This document shows positions 53,371 through 62,574 of a stretch of DNA of 64,000 bases, piece by piece. Under the pieces are notes generated by a model. The model did no database searches. It was not told the origin of the DNA and saw only the letters and a program-made list of their open reading frames with translations. The stretch is from Paenibacillus sp. IHBB 10380 (lineage in GTDB: Bacteria; Bacillota; Bacilli; Paenibacillales; Paenibacillaceae), in the NCBI RefSeq assembly GCF_000949425.1, contig NZ_CP010976.1, positions 124,001-188,000 of the forward strand, read 5' to 3'. The translations under genes and the position numbers were made by a program. How positions within the stretch are numbered: position 1 is the stretch's first letter; the number at the start of each line of letters is the position of its first letter.

Positions 53371-53583
53371 ATGAGTAAAGCTAAGGGTAAAGGCGGAACG
53401 GGTAGAGGAACAGGGAGTAAAGGTTGGACGCGGTGGAACAAAACGGATAAAGGGAAGAAGGCTATCAAACCCTATCCTGTAAAGTATGTTAAAGGATCGG
53501 AAAAAGATAAAAGCGACGGCGATAGTAAAGATGAGACCGCATTGAAAAAAGAAATTATAATCAAGAGTACAAAAAGGCACTAA
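53371..53583 (+). CDS. Small basic, glycine-rich protein of unknown function
   Basis: A 70-residue protein with a G-K-G-G-T-G-R-G-T-G-S-K-G-W-T-R-W start and a Lys/Asp/Ser-rich rest, with no membrane segment. The strong positive charge suggests nucleic-acid or wall binding. G-G-A-G-T-G is eight to ten bases before ATG 53371. The upstream promoter resembles a forespore type, so a spore core protein is possible, but I do not recognise any named family. Two hairpins follow. Confidence 0.6.
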   Translation: MSKAKGKGGTGRGTGSKGWTRWNKTDKGKKAIKPYPVKYVKGSEKDKSDGDSKDETALKKEIIIKSTKRH

Positions 53584-53639
53584 TTGAAAGGTCTTTGAAG
53601 AAAGAAACTTCTTCAAGAAAGACCTGCAAAAGCTCGATA

Positions 53640-53732
53640 AAAAATGACTTCTGACTTTTATCAGGAGCCATTTTTCTTATATTTCTACGAGAAACGGTTA
53701 CGGTCCCTTTAAGGACAGTAACCGTTTCTTCT
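53640..53732 (+). terminator. Two hairpins after the small basic protein gene
   Basis: An imperfect stem at 53640-53675 (AAAAATGACTTCTGA against TCAGGAGCCATTTTT) and a second stem, AGAAACGGTTAC (53690-53701) with GTAACCGTTTCT (53718-53729), together isolate this gene. The rest of 53733-53946 is very AT-rich with a short GTAACGTAACGTA repeat and no gene. Confidence 0.65.
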
Positions 53733-53946
53733 TGTGTCTATTTTTATCAGTATTTGTGGAATTATAGAACTCTATGTAATTGTACCTATTGTATATTTCG
53801 ATCCTATGTCCCATAACGTAAGTAACGTAACGTAGATTTTATTTCTTTTTCATAAAAGCATAATTTATTACATTTAAATACATTAAATAACATATTTATT
53901 GAATATTATGTGAGGTAATGTGACATTTGTAGTTAAAAATACCCAA

Positions 53947-54027
53947 TGATTTCGCTTACATTAGAGTATTTTATCCCTATTTTAGATGAATCTCAACCTT
54001 ACAATAACAAACTTGGTTTCCTATAAT
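53947..54027 (+). promoter_or_regulatory. Promoter with cre-like site before the second sugar ABC operon
   Basis: TTACAA (53999-54004), 17 bases and TATAAT (54022-54027) form a good promoter. TGATTTCGCTTACA at 53947-53960 matches the cre consensus at 12 of 14 positions and lies about 80 bases before the expected start of transcription, where CcpA may act. Confidence 0.5.
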
Positions 54028-54069
54028 AGGGAGTGTAGAAGAAATTATTTATAGGGAGGGTCATAGAAA

Positions 54070-55449
54070 ATGAAAAAAAGCTTAACCATGCTTTTGTCCC
54101 TGATGTTCGTAACATCAGCTTTACTGACTGGTTGCGGAGGTAACAATAAAGCTACTACCAAAGAAGAGGGAACCAATGCCCCAGCCAAGACGGAAACTAC
54201 TGCCAATAGTGAGCCGTTCGAAATGACACTGCGCCATACTCAAGTGGGAGCAGACAAGCAGAAACGTCTTGCTATTTTGCAAGATGTTGTAGGAAAAATT
54301 GAATCAGAAATTCCTGGTTTAACGTTCGAGTTGGACGGAGTGGAATCTGATGTGAACCGTAAAGAAAAGCTACGCGGTGAAATGGCAGCAGGTCAACCAC
54401 CAGATATCTTTGATCTTTTTGGTAGTCCTGACTCCAAGATATATGCAAAAGAAGGGAAATTGCTAGATTTGACACCAATCCTAGATGAGTTAGGTATTAA
54501 AGACAAGTTCTCAAGTCTTGATCCTTACACTTATGAAGGAAAAGTTTACGGCTTGCCGATCGGTGGTTCTGGTGAAGGTTTCTTCTACAATAAAGAATAC
54601 TATAAGAGTAAAGGTTGGAAAGCGCCAACTACATTTGCTGAGTTGGAGCAACAACTAGCAGACATCAAGGCTGATGGTAAAGTAGCACTAGCTGGAGCTT
54701 CCAAAGCAGGTTGGGTTCCTCTAATGCTAGCTAACCACCTCTGGTCTCGCTATGCAGGTCCAGATGTTACTTCGAAGTTCGTTACTGGTGAAGCTAAATG
54801 GACAGATGCTAACGTAGTTCAGGCCTTTGCGAAGTATAAAGAATGGGTAGACAAAGGTTATTTCAAAAAAGGCGAGCTAGGCTTTGAGTATGCAGAATAT
54901 ACAACGCAATTCACGAGCGGTGAAGCGATCCTATTGTATGACGGTACTTGGAAGTCTTCCGTATTCAAAGCGGGTCAATCCGGTGAAGGCATGATTGGTA
55001 AGGTCGGATTCTTTAACATCCCTGCAGTTGAGGGTGGAGCTGGTGATCAAACGGCATTGATGCGCGATGTAAATAATGGTTACGGTTTCTCGGCTACTGC
55101 TGCAGATGACAAACGCCAATATGCTGCTGTTAAATCGTTCATTAAGAACCTTTTCAATGAAGAAATGCAATTGCGTGGACTTGTAGAAGATGGTGTTCTA
55201 CCTGCTATCAAAATTGATGAAGCTGTTCTTAACAAAAATATTACAGATGACCTAATGAGTGAAATTGTGGCTGTTCTTAACAACTCCAAATCTTCATTCC
55301 CAGCGTTTGACTCCCTTGTTCAGGCGGATGTTACAACTGAAATTAGTAACATTCAGATTCAAAGTCTGATCGGTGGTCAGACTACTCCTGAGAAAATGGG
55401 CGAAGCCTTGCAAAAGATCCAAGAAGAAGCTAACGCAGCAGTGGAATAA
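54070..55449 (+). CDS. Sugar ABC transporter substrate-binding lipoprotein (second system)
   Basis: A 459-residue lipoprotein with lipobox LTGC (Cys22), a Thr/Asn/Lys-rich linker and a family-1 sugar-binding fold (E-M-T-L-R-H-T-Q-V, P-P-D-I-F-D-L-F-G, Y-G-L-P-I-G-G-S-G-E-G-F-F-Y-N, G-E-A-I-L-L-Y-D-G-T-W). It is the first gene of a unit with two permeases, a sensor kinase and a response regulator. A hairpin at 55466-55498 separates it from the permease genes. The sugar is unknown. Confidence 0.93.
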   Translation: MKKSLTMLLSLMFVTSALLTGCGGNNKATTKEEGTNAPAKTETTANSEPFEMTLRHTQVGADKQKRLAILQDVVGKIESEIPGLTFELDGVESDVNRKEKLRGEMAAGQPPDIFDLFGSPDSKIYAKEGKLLDLTPILDELGIKDKFSSLDPYTYEGKVYGLPIGGSGEGFFYNKEYYKSKGWKAPTTFAELEQQLADIKADGKVALAGASKAGWVPLMLANHLWSRYAGPDVTSKFVTGEAKWTDANVVQAFAKYKEWVDKGYFKKGELGFEYAEYTTQFTSGEAILLYDGTWKSSVFKAGQSGEGMIGKVGFFNIPAVEGGAGDQTALMRDVNNGYGFSATAADDKRQYAAVKSFIKNLFNEEMQLRGLVEDGVLPAIKIDEAVLNKNITDDLMSEIVAVLNNSKSSFPAFDSLVQADVTTEISNIQIQSLIGGQTTPEKMGEALQKIQEEANAAVE

Positions 55450-55465
55450 GGAGCAGTAAGATGAC

Positions 55466-55498
55466 TGTACCCTGGCGATTGACCAGGGTGCATTTTTT
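55466..55498 (+). promoter_or_regulatory. Intercistronic hairpin after the binding-protein gene
   Basis: TGTACCCTGG (55466-55475) pairs with CCAGGGTGCA (55483-55492) and is followed by six T residues. It is a terminator-like element that lowers expression of the downstream permease genes relative to the binding protein. Confidence 0.7.
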
Positions 55499-55548
55499 AA
55501 AATCTCCTCACAAACACATCCACTGATGTCCAACAATCGGAGGTAGAC

Positions 55549-56433
55549 ATGAACAAAGTAATGAGAAATCCCTTGGTTTTTATCCTTTTTGTTGTGCCGG
55601 CTCTATTTCTATTTTTAATGTTTTTTATTTATCCTATTTTCAGCTCCATTTATTATAGCTTCACTAGTTGGAATGGCGTATCAGAGACGGTTAAGTTTAC
55701 AGGACTGAGTAACTTCACAAAAGCGCTAGGAGACGAGCGTTTCTGGATTTCAGCTAGAAATAACGGATTTTTTATTTTATTCTCCGTTTTTATACAAGTT
55801 CCCTTAATTGTATTATTCTCGCTATTAATTTCTAATGTGAAAAGATTGAAGGGTTTGTATAAGACAGCTGTATTTATGCCTTCAATTATGTCCACGGCAG
55901 TAATAGGTATTCTATGGGGTTTTATTTATGAGCCTAACATTGGTCTACTCAATAAAATAATCGCTCTGTTCGGTGTTGAACCAATCTACTGGTTATCCGA
56001 TGAGAGATTTGCAATGTTGTCCATTCTAATGACGAATGGCTGGCAGTGGACTGGATTCTATATTGTAATGGTATTGGCAGCTATTCTGTCGATTTCCGGT
56101 GAACTGAATGAAGCAGCGATGATTGACGGCGCTAACGGATTTCAGCGGGCTATGCGTATTACGCTTCCACTCATTATGCCGATTATATCCGTGGTTATCA
56201 TGCTATCTATTGCAGGAGCAATGAAAGCAGCTGATATTGTGCTTGTTATGACAAAAGGCGGACCAGCAGGTTCCACCGAAGTCATGGCTACCTACATGAT
56301 TAAATATGCTATCACCAACTTTAAATATGGCTACGGCAATGCGATCGCTGTTCTGATCTTTATCTTTACGCTGGTGGTTACTGTTCTTTATCAGCAGCTA
56401 GTTGCCAAGCGCACAGAAAGGATTGAATACTGA
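55549..56433 (+). CDS. Sugar ABC permease (MalF family), second system
   Basis: A 294-residue permease with six membrane helices. It starts with R-N-P-L-V-F-I-L-F-V-V-P-A-L; the EAA loop reads E-L-N-E-A-A-M-I-D-G-A-N-G-F-Q-R-A and is followed by R-I-T-L-P-L-I-M-P. CGGAGGTAGAC precedes the ATG. The next permease starts on the last base of its stop codon, indicating tight coupling. Confidence 0.93.
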   Translation: MNKVMRNPLVFILFVVPALFLFLMFFIYPIFSSIYYSFTSWNGVSETVKFTGLSNFTKALGDERFWISARNNGFFILFSVFIQVPLIVLFSLLISNVKRLKGLYKTAVFMPSIMSTAVIGILWGFIYEPNIGLLNKIIALFGVEPIYWLSDERFAMLSILMTNGWQWTGFYIVMVLAAILSISGELNEAAMIDGANGFQRAMRITLPLIMPIISVVIMLSIAGAMKAADIVLVMTKGGPAGSTEVMATYMIKYAITNFKYGYGNAIAVLIFIFTLVVTVLYQQLVAKRTERIEY

Positions 56434-57263
56434 TGATTCGCAACCTGAAGAAGTGTGTCCCACATATAATACTTTTGTCGTATCTGCTCGTTATTCTATT
56501 TCCTTTTCTGTTTGTGTTATTCTCATCAGTTAAGAAAGATAATAATGAAATTGCCTTAAATCCTTTTGGTATTCCGAGTGAGTTTGTCTTCAACAATTAC
56601 GTTGAGGCCTGGGTAAATGCTAAAATAAGCACGTACTTTTTCAACAGTTTGTACATATCCATCCTTGCGTCTGTTGTGACTATTCTACTCGGTTCTATGT
56701 TTGCATTTGCAATAACCCGCATGCGTCAAGGAAAATGGAACGGTATCCTCTTTTCCATGGTGCTGGTAGGGATGCTTATTCCTAATAACGCGCTTATGCT
56801 ACCTATTTATACTATAGTCCGTAAGCTAGGAATATTGGATACTCACATGGCTCTAATTATTCCTTATATTGCTAATTCAATTCCGTTTACGGTTATTATT
56901 TTGGCTGCGTTTATGCGCAATCTTCCTCGAGAAATTGAAGAAGCGGCAGTTGTAGATGGCTTGAAGGCTCAGGGAATATTTGCTAGAATTATAGTACCTC
57001 TGACGGTACCCGCAATGGTAACAGTCTTCATTGTTAATTTCCTGGGTAATTGGAATGAATTTCTACTAGCCAACTACTTCCTTTCTAGCGATGCACTGCG
57101 TACACTTCCAGTGGGAATGGTCCAGTTCCGTGATCAGTATCAAATGAACTATGCGCAAATGTCTGCCGGTATCGTTTACAGTGTGGTACCTGTCGTCGTT
57201 CTTTATGCAGTTCTTCAGGAAAAAATTATCGAAGGTGTAACAGCGGGTAGCGTAAAAGGATAA
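56433..57263 (+). CDS. Sugar ABC permease (MalG family), second system
   Basis: A 276-residue permease with six helices, the EAA loop E-I-E-E-A-A-V-V-D-G-L-K-A-Q-G-I-F, and the MalG-type C-terminus E-K-I-I-E-G-V-T-A-G-S-V-K-G. Its ATG overlaps the preceding stop. It forms the permease dimer with the 55549 product. No ATPase gene follows; a sensor kinase gene begins 27 bases downstream. Confidence 0.93.
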   Translation: MIRNLKKCVPHIILLSYLLVILFPFLFVLFSSVKKDNNEIALNPFGIPSEFVFNNYVEAWVNAKISTYFFNSLYISILASVVTILLGSMFAFAITRMRQGKWNGILFSMVLVGMLIPNNALMLPIYTIVRKLGILDTHMALIIPYIANSIPFTVIILAAFMRNLPREIEEAAVVDGLKAQGIFARIIVPLTVPAMVTVFIVNFLGNWNEFLLANYFLSSDALRTLPVGMVQFRDQYQMNYAQMSAGIVYSVVPVVVLYAVLQEKIIEGVTAGSVKG

Positions 57264-57290
57264 TGTTTTTACAGTCAGGAGCAATAGCCC

Positions 57291-59150
57291 ATGAATTTAC
57301 GTTATAAATTGTTTGCGGCATTTTGGGGCCTGATTATCATCCCGTTGTTTACTCTTGGAATGATTATGTTTTTTGTTACTTATAATTCTATTGAGAAGAA
57401 ATACAGCCAACAGTCGGAGTATTCGCTCAAAGCAATCAGCTACAGCATTGCGAGTGTGTTTGAAGATATGAACAATGTGACAGACAACGGGATTGCGACC
57501 TCTGTATTTCATATGGCACTTAATGCAGAGGATCCTTCAAAGCAGGATCTCACCGATGCTGAGCAACTGAATTTGAATGCCAGTCAACGCAATTTCCGCA
57601 GTCTGCTCTACAATCATCCTTCGATCAGTTACGCCTTTCTGTACAACTTTAATGGAAAAGGAAACTCGGAAATTGTATCCCTTTTCAATAAGGAGAATTT
57701 CCAACCTCTCACCTATGATAAGTTTAAAGAAAGCAGTCTGTATCATGAAGTCATGGCTCTTAACGGTTTGCCAAAGTGGGTGGCTCCTCATGAATATCCA
57801 GGGCTGACAGGTAGTGACCCTGTTTTCACACAAATCCGGCTCGTAAAGGAGTTAAGCTTCTTTCAGAATATTGGTATTCTCGTTGTGCAAATCAAGAATT
57901 GGGAGTTCGAATCGATATTTCGCAACTTGAAAATTGGTGATGATAGCCAAAAGATTTCATTTATGCTCGTGAATGATCAGGGAATGATTTTGTTCGATTC
58001 AGACAAAAAGCTAGATGGTAAAGTCTTCCAGACATTAACAACAAATGAAATATCCTTCAAAAAAGGCTTTCAGAGTTTCAAAACAGAGTTTGAAGGAGAA
58101 AAAAGCATTGTCTCTATGTACCATCTAAAGGACTATCCATGGAGTCTTGTATCTGTAACGTCGTGGGAATCATTGTCCCGGGAAGTTGCGATTTTTGCCA
58201 GATGGTTCGTTATTGTTATTTTAATCTGTTTTTTGGCAGCACTGATTTTTAATATCTTCTTTATGAACCGGATTACAGGCGGGATAGCCGTTATTGTTCG
58301 TTTTATGCGCCGCGTGGAGGATGGGGATTTAAGTAGCCGAATGGAAGAGAAGGGTAACGATGAACTCACATTGTTGGCCAAGGGTTTCAATGATCTTATG
58401 GATAAAATCAATACTCTGTTTAATCGGATTCAATTGGAACAGCGGCATAAAAATCAGGCGGAAATGCGTGTTCTACAGGCCCAGATTAAGCCACACTTTT
58501 TATTCAATACTTTGGAATCAATCAACGTATTGGCTGTGCAGAACGAGGGACGTAAGGTGAGCCAAATGGTATATAGACTCGCCAGTATTTTACGGATTAG
58601 CATTCAAGATAGAGATGAAATCACGCTGGAGGAAGAAATTAAACACCTTCACGATTATCTCGACATTCAGAAGTTTCGTTTTGAGGATTTGTTCGACTAC
58701 ACAATTGATATTCCAGAGGAACTTAATGGCTGCGGAATTCTGAAGCTTACACTTCAGCCGCTTGTGGAGAACAGTATTCAGCATGGCTTTGAGGGCATTG
58801 ATTACAAAGGTCAGTTGACTATTAGTGGCTGGGAGGAGCAGGGAAACCTAATCCTGAGGATTGAAGATAACGGCATTGGAATGAGCTCGTCTCAGCTGTC
58901 CATGTTTCAATATATGATTAGTGATAATACAGAACAGTATCACGTAGATGAAGGTCAAAGCGAAAGCTCGGTTCATCTGGAGCGCAGAGGCCTTGGAGTC
59001 CGAAGTGTAGCTGATCGTATTCGTATTGAGTATGGCTTCAGATATGGAATATTTATTTGCTCCAGCCAGGATAACGGAACAATTATTCAATGCGTCATAC
59101 CTAAATACGTGCAGGGGGAAGATCATAATGCTAAAAGTATTATTGGTTGA
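57291..59150 (+). CDS. YesM-type sensor histidine kinase
   Basis: A 619-residue kinase: helix near residues 9-32, a long extracellular dCache-like sensor to about 290, a second helix near 295-318, HAMP, then the LytS/YesM His_kinase domain (Q-A-Q-I-K-P-H-F-L-F-N-T-L-E-S-I with the phospho-His) and a HATPase (L-V-E-N-S-I-Q-H-G-F-E-G, I-E-D-N-G-I-G-M, R-R-G-L-G-V-R-S-V). AGGAG precedes the ATG. It overlaps the response regulator gene by 23 bases. Kinases of this kind sense the sugar that the adjoining transporter imports. Confidence 0.94.
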   Translation: MNLRYKLFAAFWGLIIIPLFTLGMIMFFVTYNSIEKKYSQQSEYSLKAISYSIASVFEDMNNVTDNGIATSVFHMALNAEDPSKQDLTDAEQLNLNASQRNFRSLLYNHPSISYAFLYNFNGKGNSEIVSLFNKENFQPLTYDKFKESSLYHEVMALNGLPKWVAPHEYPGLTGSDPVFTQIRLVKELSFFQNIGILVVQIKNWEFESIFRNLKIGDDSQKISFMLVNDQGMILFDSDKKLDGKVFQTLTTNEISFKKGFQSFKTEFEGEKSIVSMYHLKDYPWSLVSVTSWESLSREVAIFARWFVIVILICFLAALIFNIFFMNRITGGIAVIVRFMRRVEDGDLSSRMEEKGNDELTLLAKGFNDLMDKINTLFNRIQLEQRHKNQAEMRVLQAQIKPHFLFNTLESINVLAVQNEGRKVSQMVYRLASILRISIQDRDEITLEEEIKHLHDYLDIQKFRFEDLFDYTIDIPEELNGCGILKLTLQPLVENSIQHGFEGIDYKGQLTISGWEEQGNLILRIEDNGIGMSSSQLSMFQYMISDNTEQYHVDEGQSESSVHLERRGLGVRSVADRIRIEYGFRYGIFICSSQDNGTIIQCVIPKYVQGEDHNAKSIIG

Positions 59151-59991
59151 CGATGAGGCACCTATTCTTAACAATTTGAAGAAAGTACTTCCGTGGAAAG
59201 AAATGGGAATGAGTGTTACCGGTATGGCACGAAGCGGTATGGAGGCTCTTCGTATTGCAGAAGAAGAACGTCCTGATCTCGTGCTCTGTGATATTCGTAT
59301 GCCTGTGATGAACGGATTAACTTTCGTTAAGAAACTACGTGAGATGGGCCTTAATAGCGAGGTATTACTTATTACCGGTTATCAGGATTTTGATTACGCA
59401 CGAGAGGCTATACGTCTTGGTGTTAAGGATTACATATGTAAGCCGATTCATTACGAGGAACTGGGAAACAAGATTCGTGATATTGGCGTCCAGATTCGAA
59501 GTAAGCAATTTAAAGATAAATTGTATACCAGTATTCCATTATTTCAAGAAGTACCTACCTTAGAGAGTGACAATATCAAGAAAACAACTGAACAGCTGAT
59601 GAACACAGCTGTTCAGTATATAACAGAACGTCTAAATTTGGATATTGGTATTGAAGAGGTAGCCCATATGCTGGGTATCAGTTGTAGCTACTTCTGTCTC
59701 CTGTTCAAGAATCGTTTTAACATGACATTTGTTGAATATGTAACACTTCAACGGATGGAAATAGCTAGATTCATGCTGGCCAACAGCGATAAGAGCATTA
59801 CGACAATCGGCTTCGGTGTAGGTTATCAGGAACGGCGTTATTTTACAAAGGTGTTCCAAAAGCAGAACGGCATGTCGCCAAAAGAATATAGAGAAAAATG
59901 TGGAAGAATTGTTACAAATGAAGATGCAAACGCTATCAATGTATTAGGATTGACAGAATCAAATGAAGAGGATAAACAAGTAGTAGAGTAA
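59128..59991 (+). CDS. YesN-type response regulator with AraC output domain
   Basis: A 287-residue regulator: receiver domain (L-L-V-D-D-E-A-P, phospho-Asp in L-V-L-C-D-I-R-M-P-V-M-N-G, K-P-I switch) and a C-terminal AraC double helix-turn-helix (I-E-E-V-A-H-M-L-G-I-S, then I-G-F-G-V-G-Y-Q-E-R-R-Y-F-T-K-V-F-Q-K). It lacks the long middle region of classical YesN, so it is unusually short. ATG 59128 follows GGGGGA by nine bases and overlaps the kinase gene. It probably activates the importer operon. Confidence 0.92.
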   Translation: MLKVLLVDDEAPILNNLKKVLPWKEMGMSVTGMARSGMEALRIAEEERPDLVLCDIRMPVMNGLTFVKKLREMGLNSEVLLITGYQDFDYAREAIRLGVKDYICKPIHYEELGNKIRDIGVQIRSKQFKDKLYTSIPLFQEVPTLESDNIKKTTEQLMNTAVQYITERLNLDIGIEEVAHMLGISCSYFCLLFKNRFNMTFVEYVTLQRMEIARFMLANSDKSITTIGFGVGYQERRYFTKVFQKQNGMSPKEYREKCGRIVTNEDANAINVLGLTESNEEDKQVVE

Positions 59992-60015
59992 GCCTTAAAG
60001 TAGAGTATTGGATGC

Positions 60016-60069
60016 AATAAAATAGAAGGTTATGTCCAATAAAATAGAAGGTTATGTCCAATAAAATAG
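60016..60069 (+). repeat. 22-bp tandem repeat, two and a half copies
   Basis: The unit AATAAAATAGAAGGTTATGTC plus C occurs at 60016-60037, 60038-60059 and as ten bases at 60060-60069. It lies between the regulator stop and a terminator-like hairpin. No function is apparent. Confidence 0.85.
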
Positions 60070-60078
60070 GCAAATTAA

Positions 60079-60108
60079 GACTGGCTCCTCAAAGAGCTAG
60101 TTTTTTGT
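60079..60108 (+). terminator. Terminator after the YesM/YesN unit
   Basis: ACTGGCTC (60080-60087) pairs with GAGCTAGT (60094-60101) with one G-U pair and is followed by six T residues. Confidence 0.7.
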
Positions 60109-60175
60109 TGTCTTCGTTCGTTTCCTTATATTTGTGTAGTATGAAAATAGAAAGCGTGGCCAATCATTTTAATAT

Positions 60176-60241
60176 ATGACGTTTGTCATACTCTGGACTA
60201 GACGTTTATGACTACAACAATTGGTCTGTAGCTAATATAAT
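60176..60241 (+). promoter_or_regulatory. Candidate DesR operator and promoter of the desaturase gene
   Basis: ATGACGTTTGTCAT at 60176-60189 has 5-bp palindromic arms, and a second GACGTTT with ATGAC follows at 60201-60212, 23 bases (about two helical turns) further on. TATAAT at 60236-60241 has no good -35, fitting a promoter that needs an activator. The second site abuts the -35 region. Confidence 0.65.
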
Positions 60242-60310
60242 GGAATAAAAAGTACGAGTGACAAACAGAAGAAGTTTCTGGTGCGTCATATCGAGGAGGA
60301 AAACATACTT

Positions 60311-61366
60311 ATGGCTCAGCCCACCGTATCCAATATGAAAAAAAATATTGCCCCTTTTGAACAAATCGATACAAAGGCAAGTATCAGACAGCTTATAAAC
60401 ACTGTGGTGCCTTTAGTGGTGCTATGGTATCTTGCGTATTTGAGTCTATCTGTATCGTATTGGCTTACACTTCCTATTACTATTATCGCTTCCGGGTTTG
60501 TGATCCGGACATTTATTATATTTCATGATTGTTGTCACCAGGCTTTCTTCAAGAGCCGTCTCGCGAATGAAATTATAGGCACGATTACTGGTGTCGTTGC
60601 CCTTGTTCCGTATCAGCAGTGGAAGAATACTCATTCCATTCATCATGCAACGAGCAGTAACCTTGATAAAAGAGGAACAGGAGATATGTGGGTTCTAACC
60701 GTAGATGAATATGCAGAGTCTTCCAAATGGCGTCGACTTGCTTATCGGATATATCGGAATCCATTGGTATTGTTCGGTGCGGGACCGATCTTCATTTTCT
60801 TATTTTCTTATCGTTTTAATCGTAAGGCTGCAAAACGCAAGGAGAGAATGGGTACATACATTACGAATGTATCTCTTGTGACTCTCTATGCGGTATTATG
60901 CTGGGCCATCGGATGGCAGGCATTTGTGATGATCCAAATACCCATCTTTTTCGTTTCGGCGATGCTAGGAATTTGGTTGTTCTATGTACAACATCAGTTT
61001 GAGCACTCTTACTTTGAACACGATGAAGAGTGGAGTTACGTCAATGCTGCGGTTGAGGGAAGCTCTTATTATAAGTTACCTAAGCTATTACAATGGATAA
61101 CTGGAAATATCGGTTTCCATCATGTTCATCACTTAAGCCCGAAAGTGCCTAACTATAACTTGGAGAAAGCACATAATGCCTCACCTCCTCTACAGAAAGC
61201 GACGACGATTACCCTCAGCTCTAGTCTGAAGTCATTGAACTTCCGTCTATGGGATGAGAATAGCAAGACATTTGTTTCTTTTAAAAGTATTAAGCACCTA
61301 CTCAAAAAGCGTGATTCAGTTGCAGAAACGATCAAAGTTCCTCGGCCAACCGTTGAAGGTGAATAA
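60311..61366 (+). CDS. des: Membrane fatty acid desaturase (Des/DesA-like)
   Basis: A 351-residue integral membrane desaturase with the three histidine boxes that bind the di-iron centre: H-D-C-C-H (~78), H-S-I-H-H (~115) and H-H-V-H-H (~287). Hydrophobic segments at about 35-80 and 160-225 give four membrane helices. Bacterial members of this type introduce a double bond into phospholipid acyl chains and are induced by cold. GAGGAGG precedes ATG 60311. The DesK/DesR genes follow immediately, matching the classical des-desKR arrangement. Confidence 0.9.
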   Translation: MAQPTVSNMKKNIAPFEQIDTKASIRQLINTVVPLVVLWYLAYLSLSVSYWLTLPITIIASGFVIRTFIIFHDCCHQAFFKSRLANEIIGTITGVVALVPYQQWKNTHSIHHATSSNLDKRGTGDMWVLTVDEYAESSKWRRLAYRIYRNPLVLFGAGPIFIFLFSYRFNRKAAKRKERMGTYITNVSLVTLYAVLCWAIGWQAFVMIQIPIFFVSAMLGIWLFYVQHQFEHSYFEHDEEWSYVNAAVEGSSYYKLPKLLQWITGNIGFHHVHHLSPKVPNYNLEKAHNASPPLQKATTITLSSSLKSLNFRLWDENSKTFVSFKSIKHLLKKRDSVAETIKVPRPTVEGE

Positions 61367-61437
61367 AGAATGTGTGTTAAGGATGATATGAATATATAAT
61401 GAATAGTAATACGAGTGGGAAAAGGGGAGACAAGACC

Positions 61438-62574
61438 ATGCAGAAGTGGTATCAGATTTTGCATAAGAATACGGGGCTTAGCCCGTATATATGGGTCGTA
61501 TTTTATATCCTCCCTTTTTACTTCATATTTCATTCTTCTGCTACGTACCAAGTGGTTCTAGGTAGCGTTATGATCATTGTATTCTTTATTTGCTACGTAC
61601 TTTCCTTTGTATCTAAGGGGTGGCCAGTATACTTTTGGACGAGTATACAGATGTTGATATCAATTACAATGAGCTTACTGTTCGGTTATGTATACTTCTC
61701 ACTCTTTTTAGCGTTTTTTATTGGTAACATTAAGAATCGGGCAGGATTTCTTACATTGTATATCGTTCATCTTGTAACTACGATTGTGACGATTAATTTT
61801 GGTTTTGTAACTCGAAATACGGTAGTGATTACACAGCTTCCATTTGTTCTTGTAAGTTTGTTTGGTGTTATTCTTCTTCCAGTCACTAATTATAATCGGA
61901 ACAAGAGCGATAAACTACAGGAACAGCTAGAGGATGCTAATAAGAGAATTTCTGAACTAGTGAAGCTAGAGGAGCGACAAAGAATTGCCCGTGATCTGCA
62001 CGATACTCTGGGACAGAAGCTTTCACTCATTGGTTTGAAGAGCGACTTGGCCGGCAAACTAATAACGAAGAATCCAGGCCAAGCTCAGATTGAGATCAAT
62101 GATGTTCGTCAGACTGCGAGGACGGCGCTCAAGGAAGTCCGGGAAATGGTTACTCAGATGCGTGGGACAAGACTCCCAGACGAGTTGTTTCGAATTAGAC
62201 AGATACTAAAGGCTGCAGAAATCGACTTCACTTTCGAGGGAGACACGAATTTGACCAATACCTCCTTGATGAATGAGAACGTGATTAGCATGTGCCTAAA
62301 GGAAGCTGTAACCAATATAGTGAAACATAGCAGTGCATCGACTTGTTCGATCGTCATTGAGCCCACACGAAGTGAGCTAGTTGTGAAATTGAAAGATGAT
62401 GGTGTCGGTTTAGCCGATGAATCCATATATTCTAGAGGAAATGGATTACGTGGAATGAGAGAGCGGCTTGAGTTCGTGAATGGAAGTATGGAAATCACTT
62501 CAGATATGGGAACAATGATTATAATTAGAGTGCCGAATGTTCTCAAACCAGTGGAAATGGAGGCGGGGATATGA
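61438..62574 (+). CDS. desK: DesK-like thermosensor histidine kinase
   Basis: A 378-residue kinase with five predicted N-terminal membrane helices (residues 15-150) and no large external domain, then a coiled linker, the HisKA_3 box E-R-Q-R-I-A-R-D-L-H-D-T-L-G-Q with the phospho-His, and a HATPase (L-K-E-A-V-T-N-I-V-K-H, D-D-G-V-G-L, G-N-G-L-R-G-M-R-E-R). This is the DesK topology, in which membrane thickness or fluidity changes are sensed by the helices. AAGGGGAG precedes the ATG. Its stop overlaps the regulator start (ATGA). Confidence 0.92.
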   Translation: MQKWYQILHKNTGLSPYIWVVFYILPFYFIFHSSATYQVVLGSVMIIVFFICYVLSFVSKGWPVYFWTSIQMLISITMSLLFGYVYFSLFLAFFIGNIKNRAGFLTLYIVHLVTTIVTINFGFVTRNTVVITQLPFVLVSLFGVILLPVTNYNRNKSDKLQEQLEDANKRISELVKLEERQRIARDLHDTLGQKLSLIGLKSDLAGKLITKNPGQAQIEINDVRQTARTALKEVREMVTQMRGTRLPDELFRIRQILKAAEIDFTFEGDTNLTNTSLMNENVISMCLKEAVTNIVKHSSASTCSIVIEPTRSELVVKLKDDGVGLADESIYSRGNGLRGMRERLEFVNGSMEITSDMGTMIIIRVPNVLKPVEMEAGI

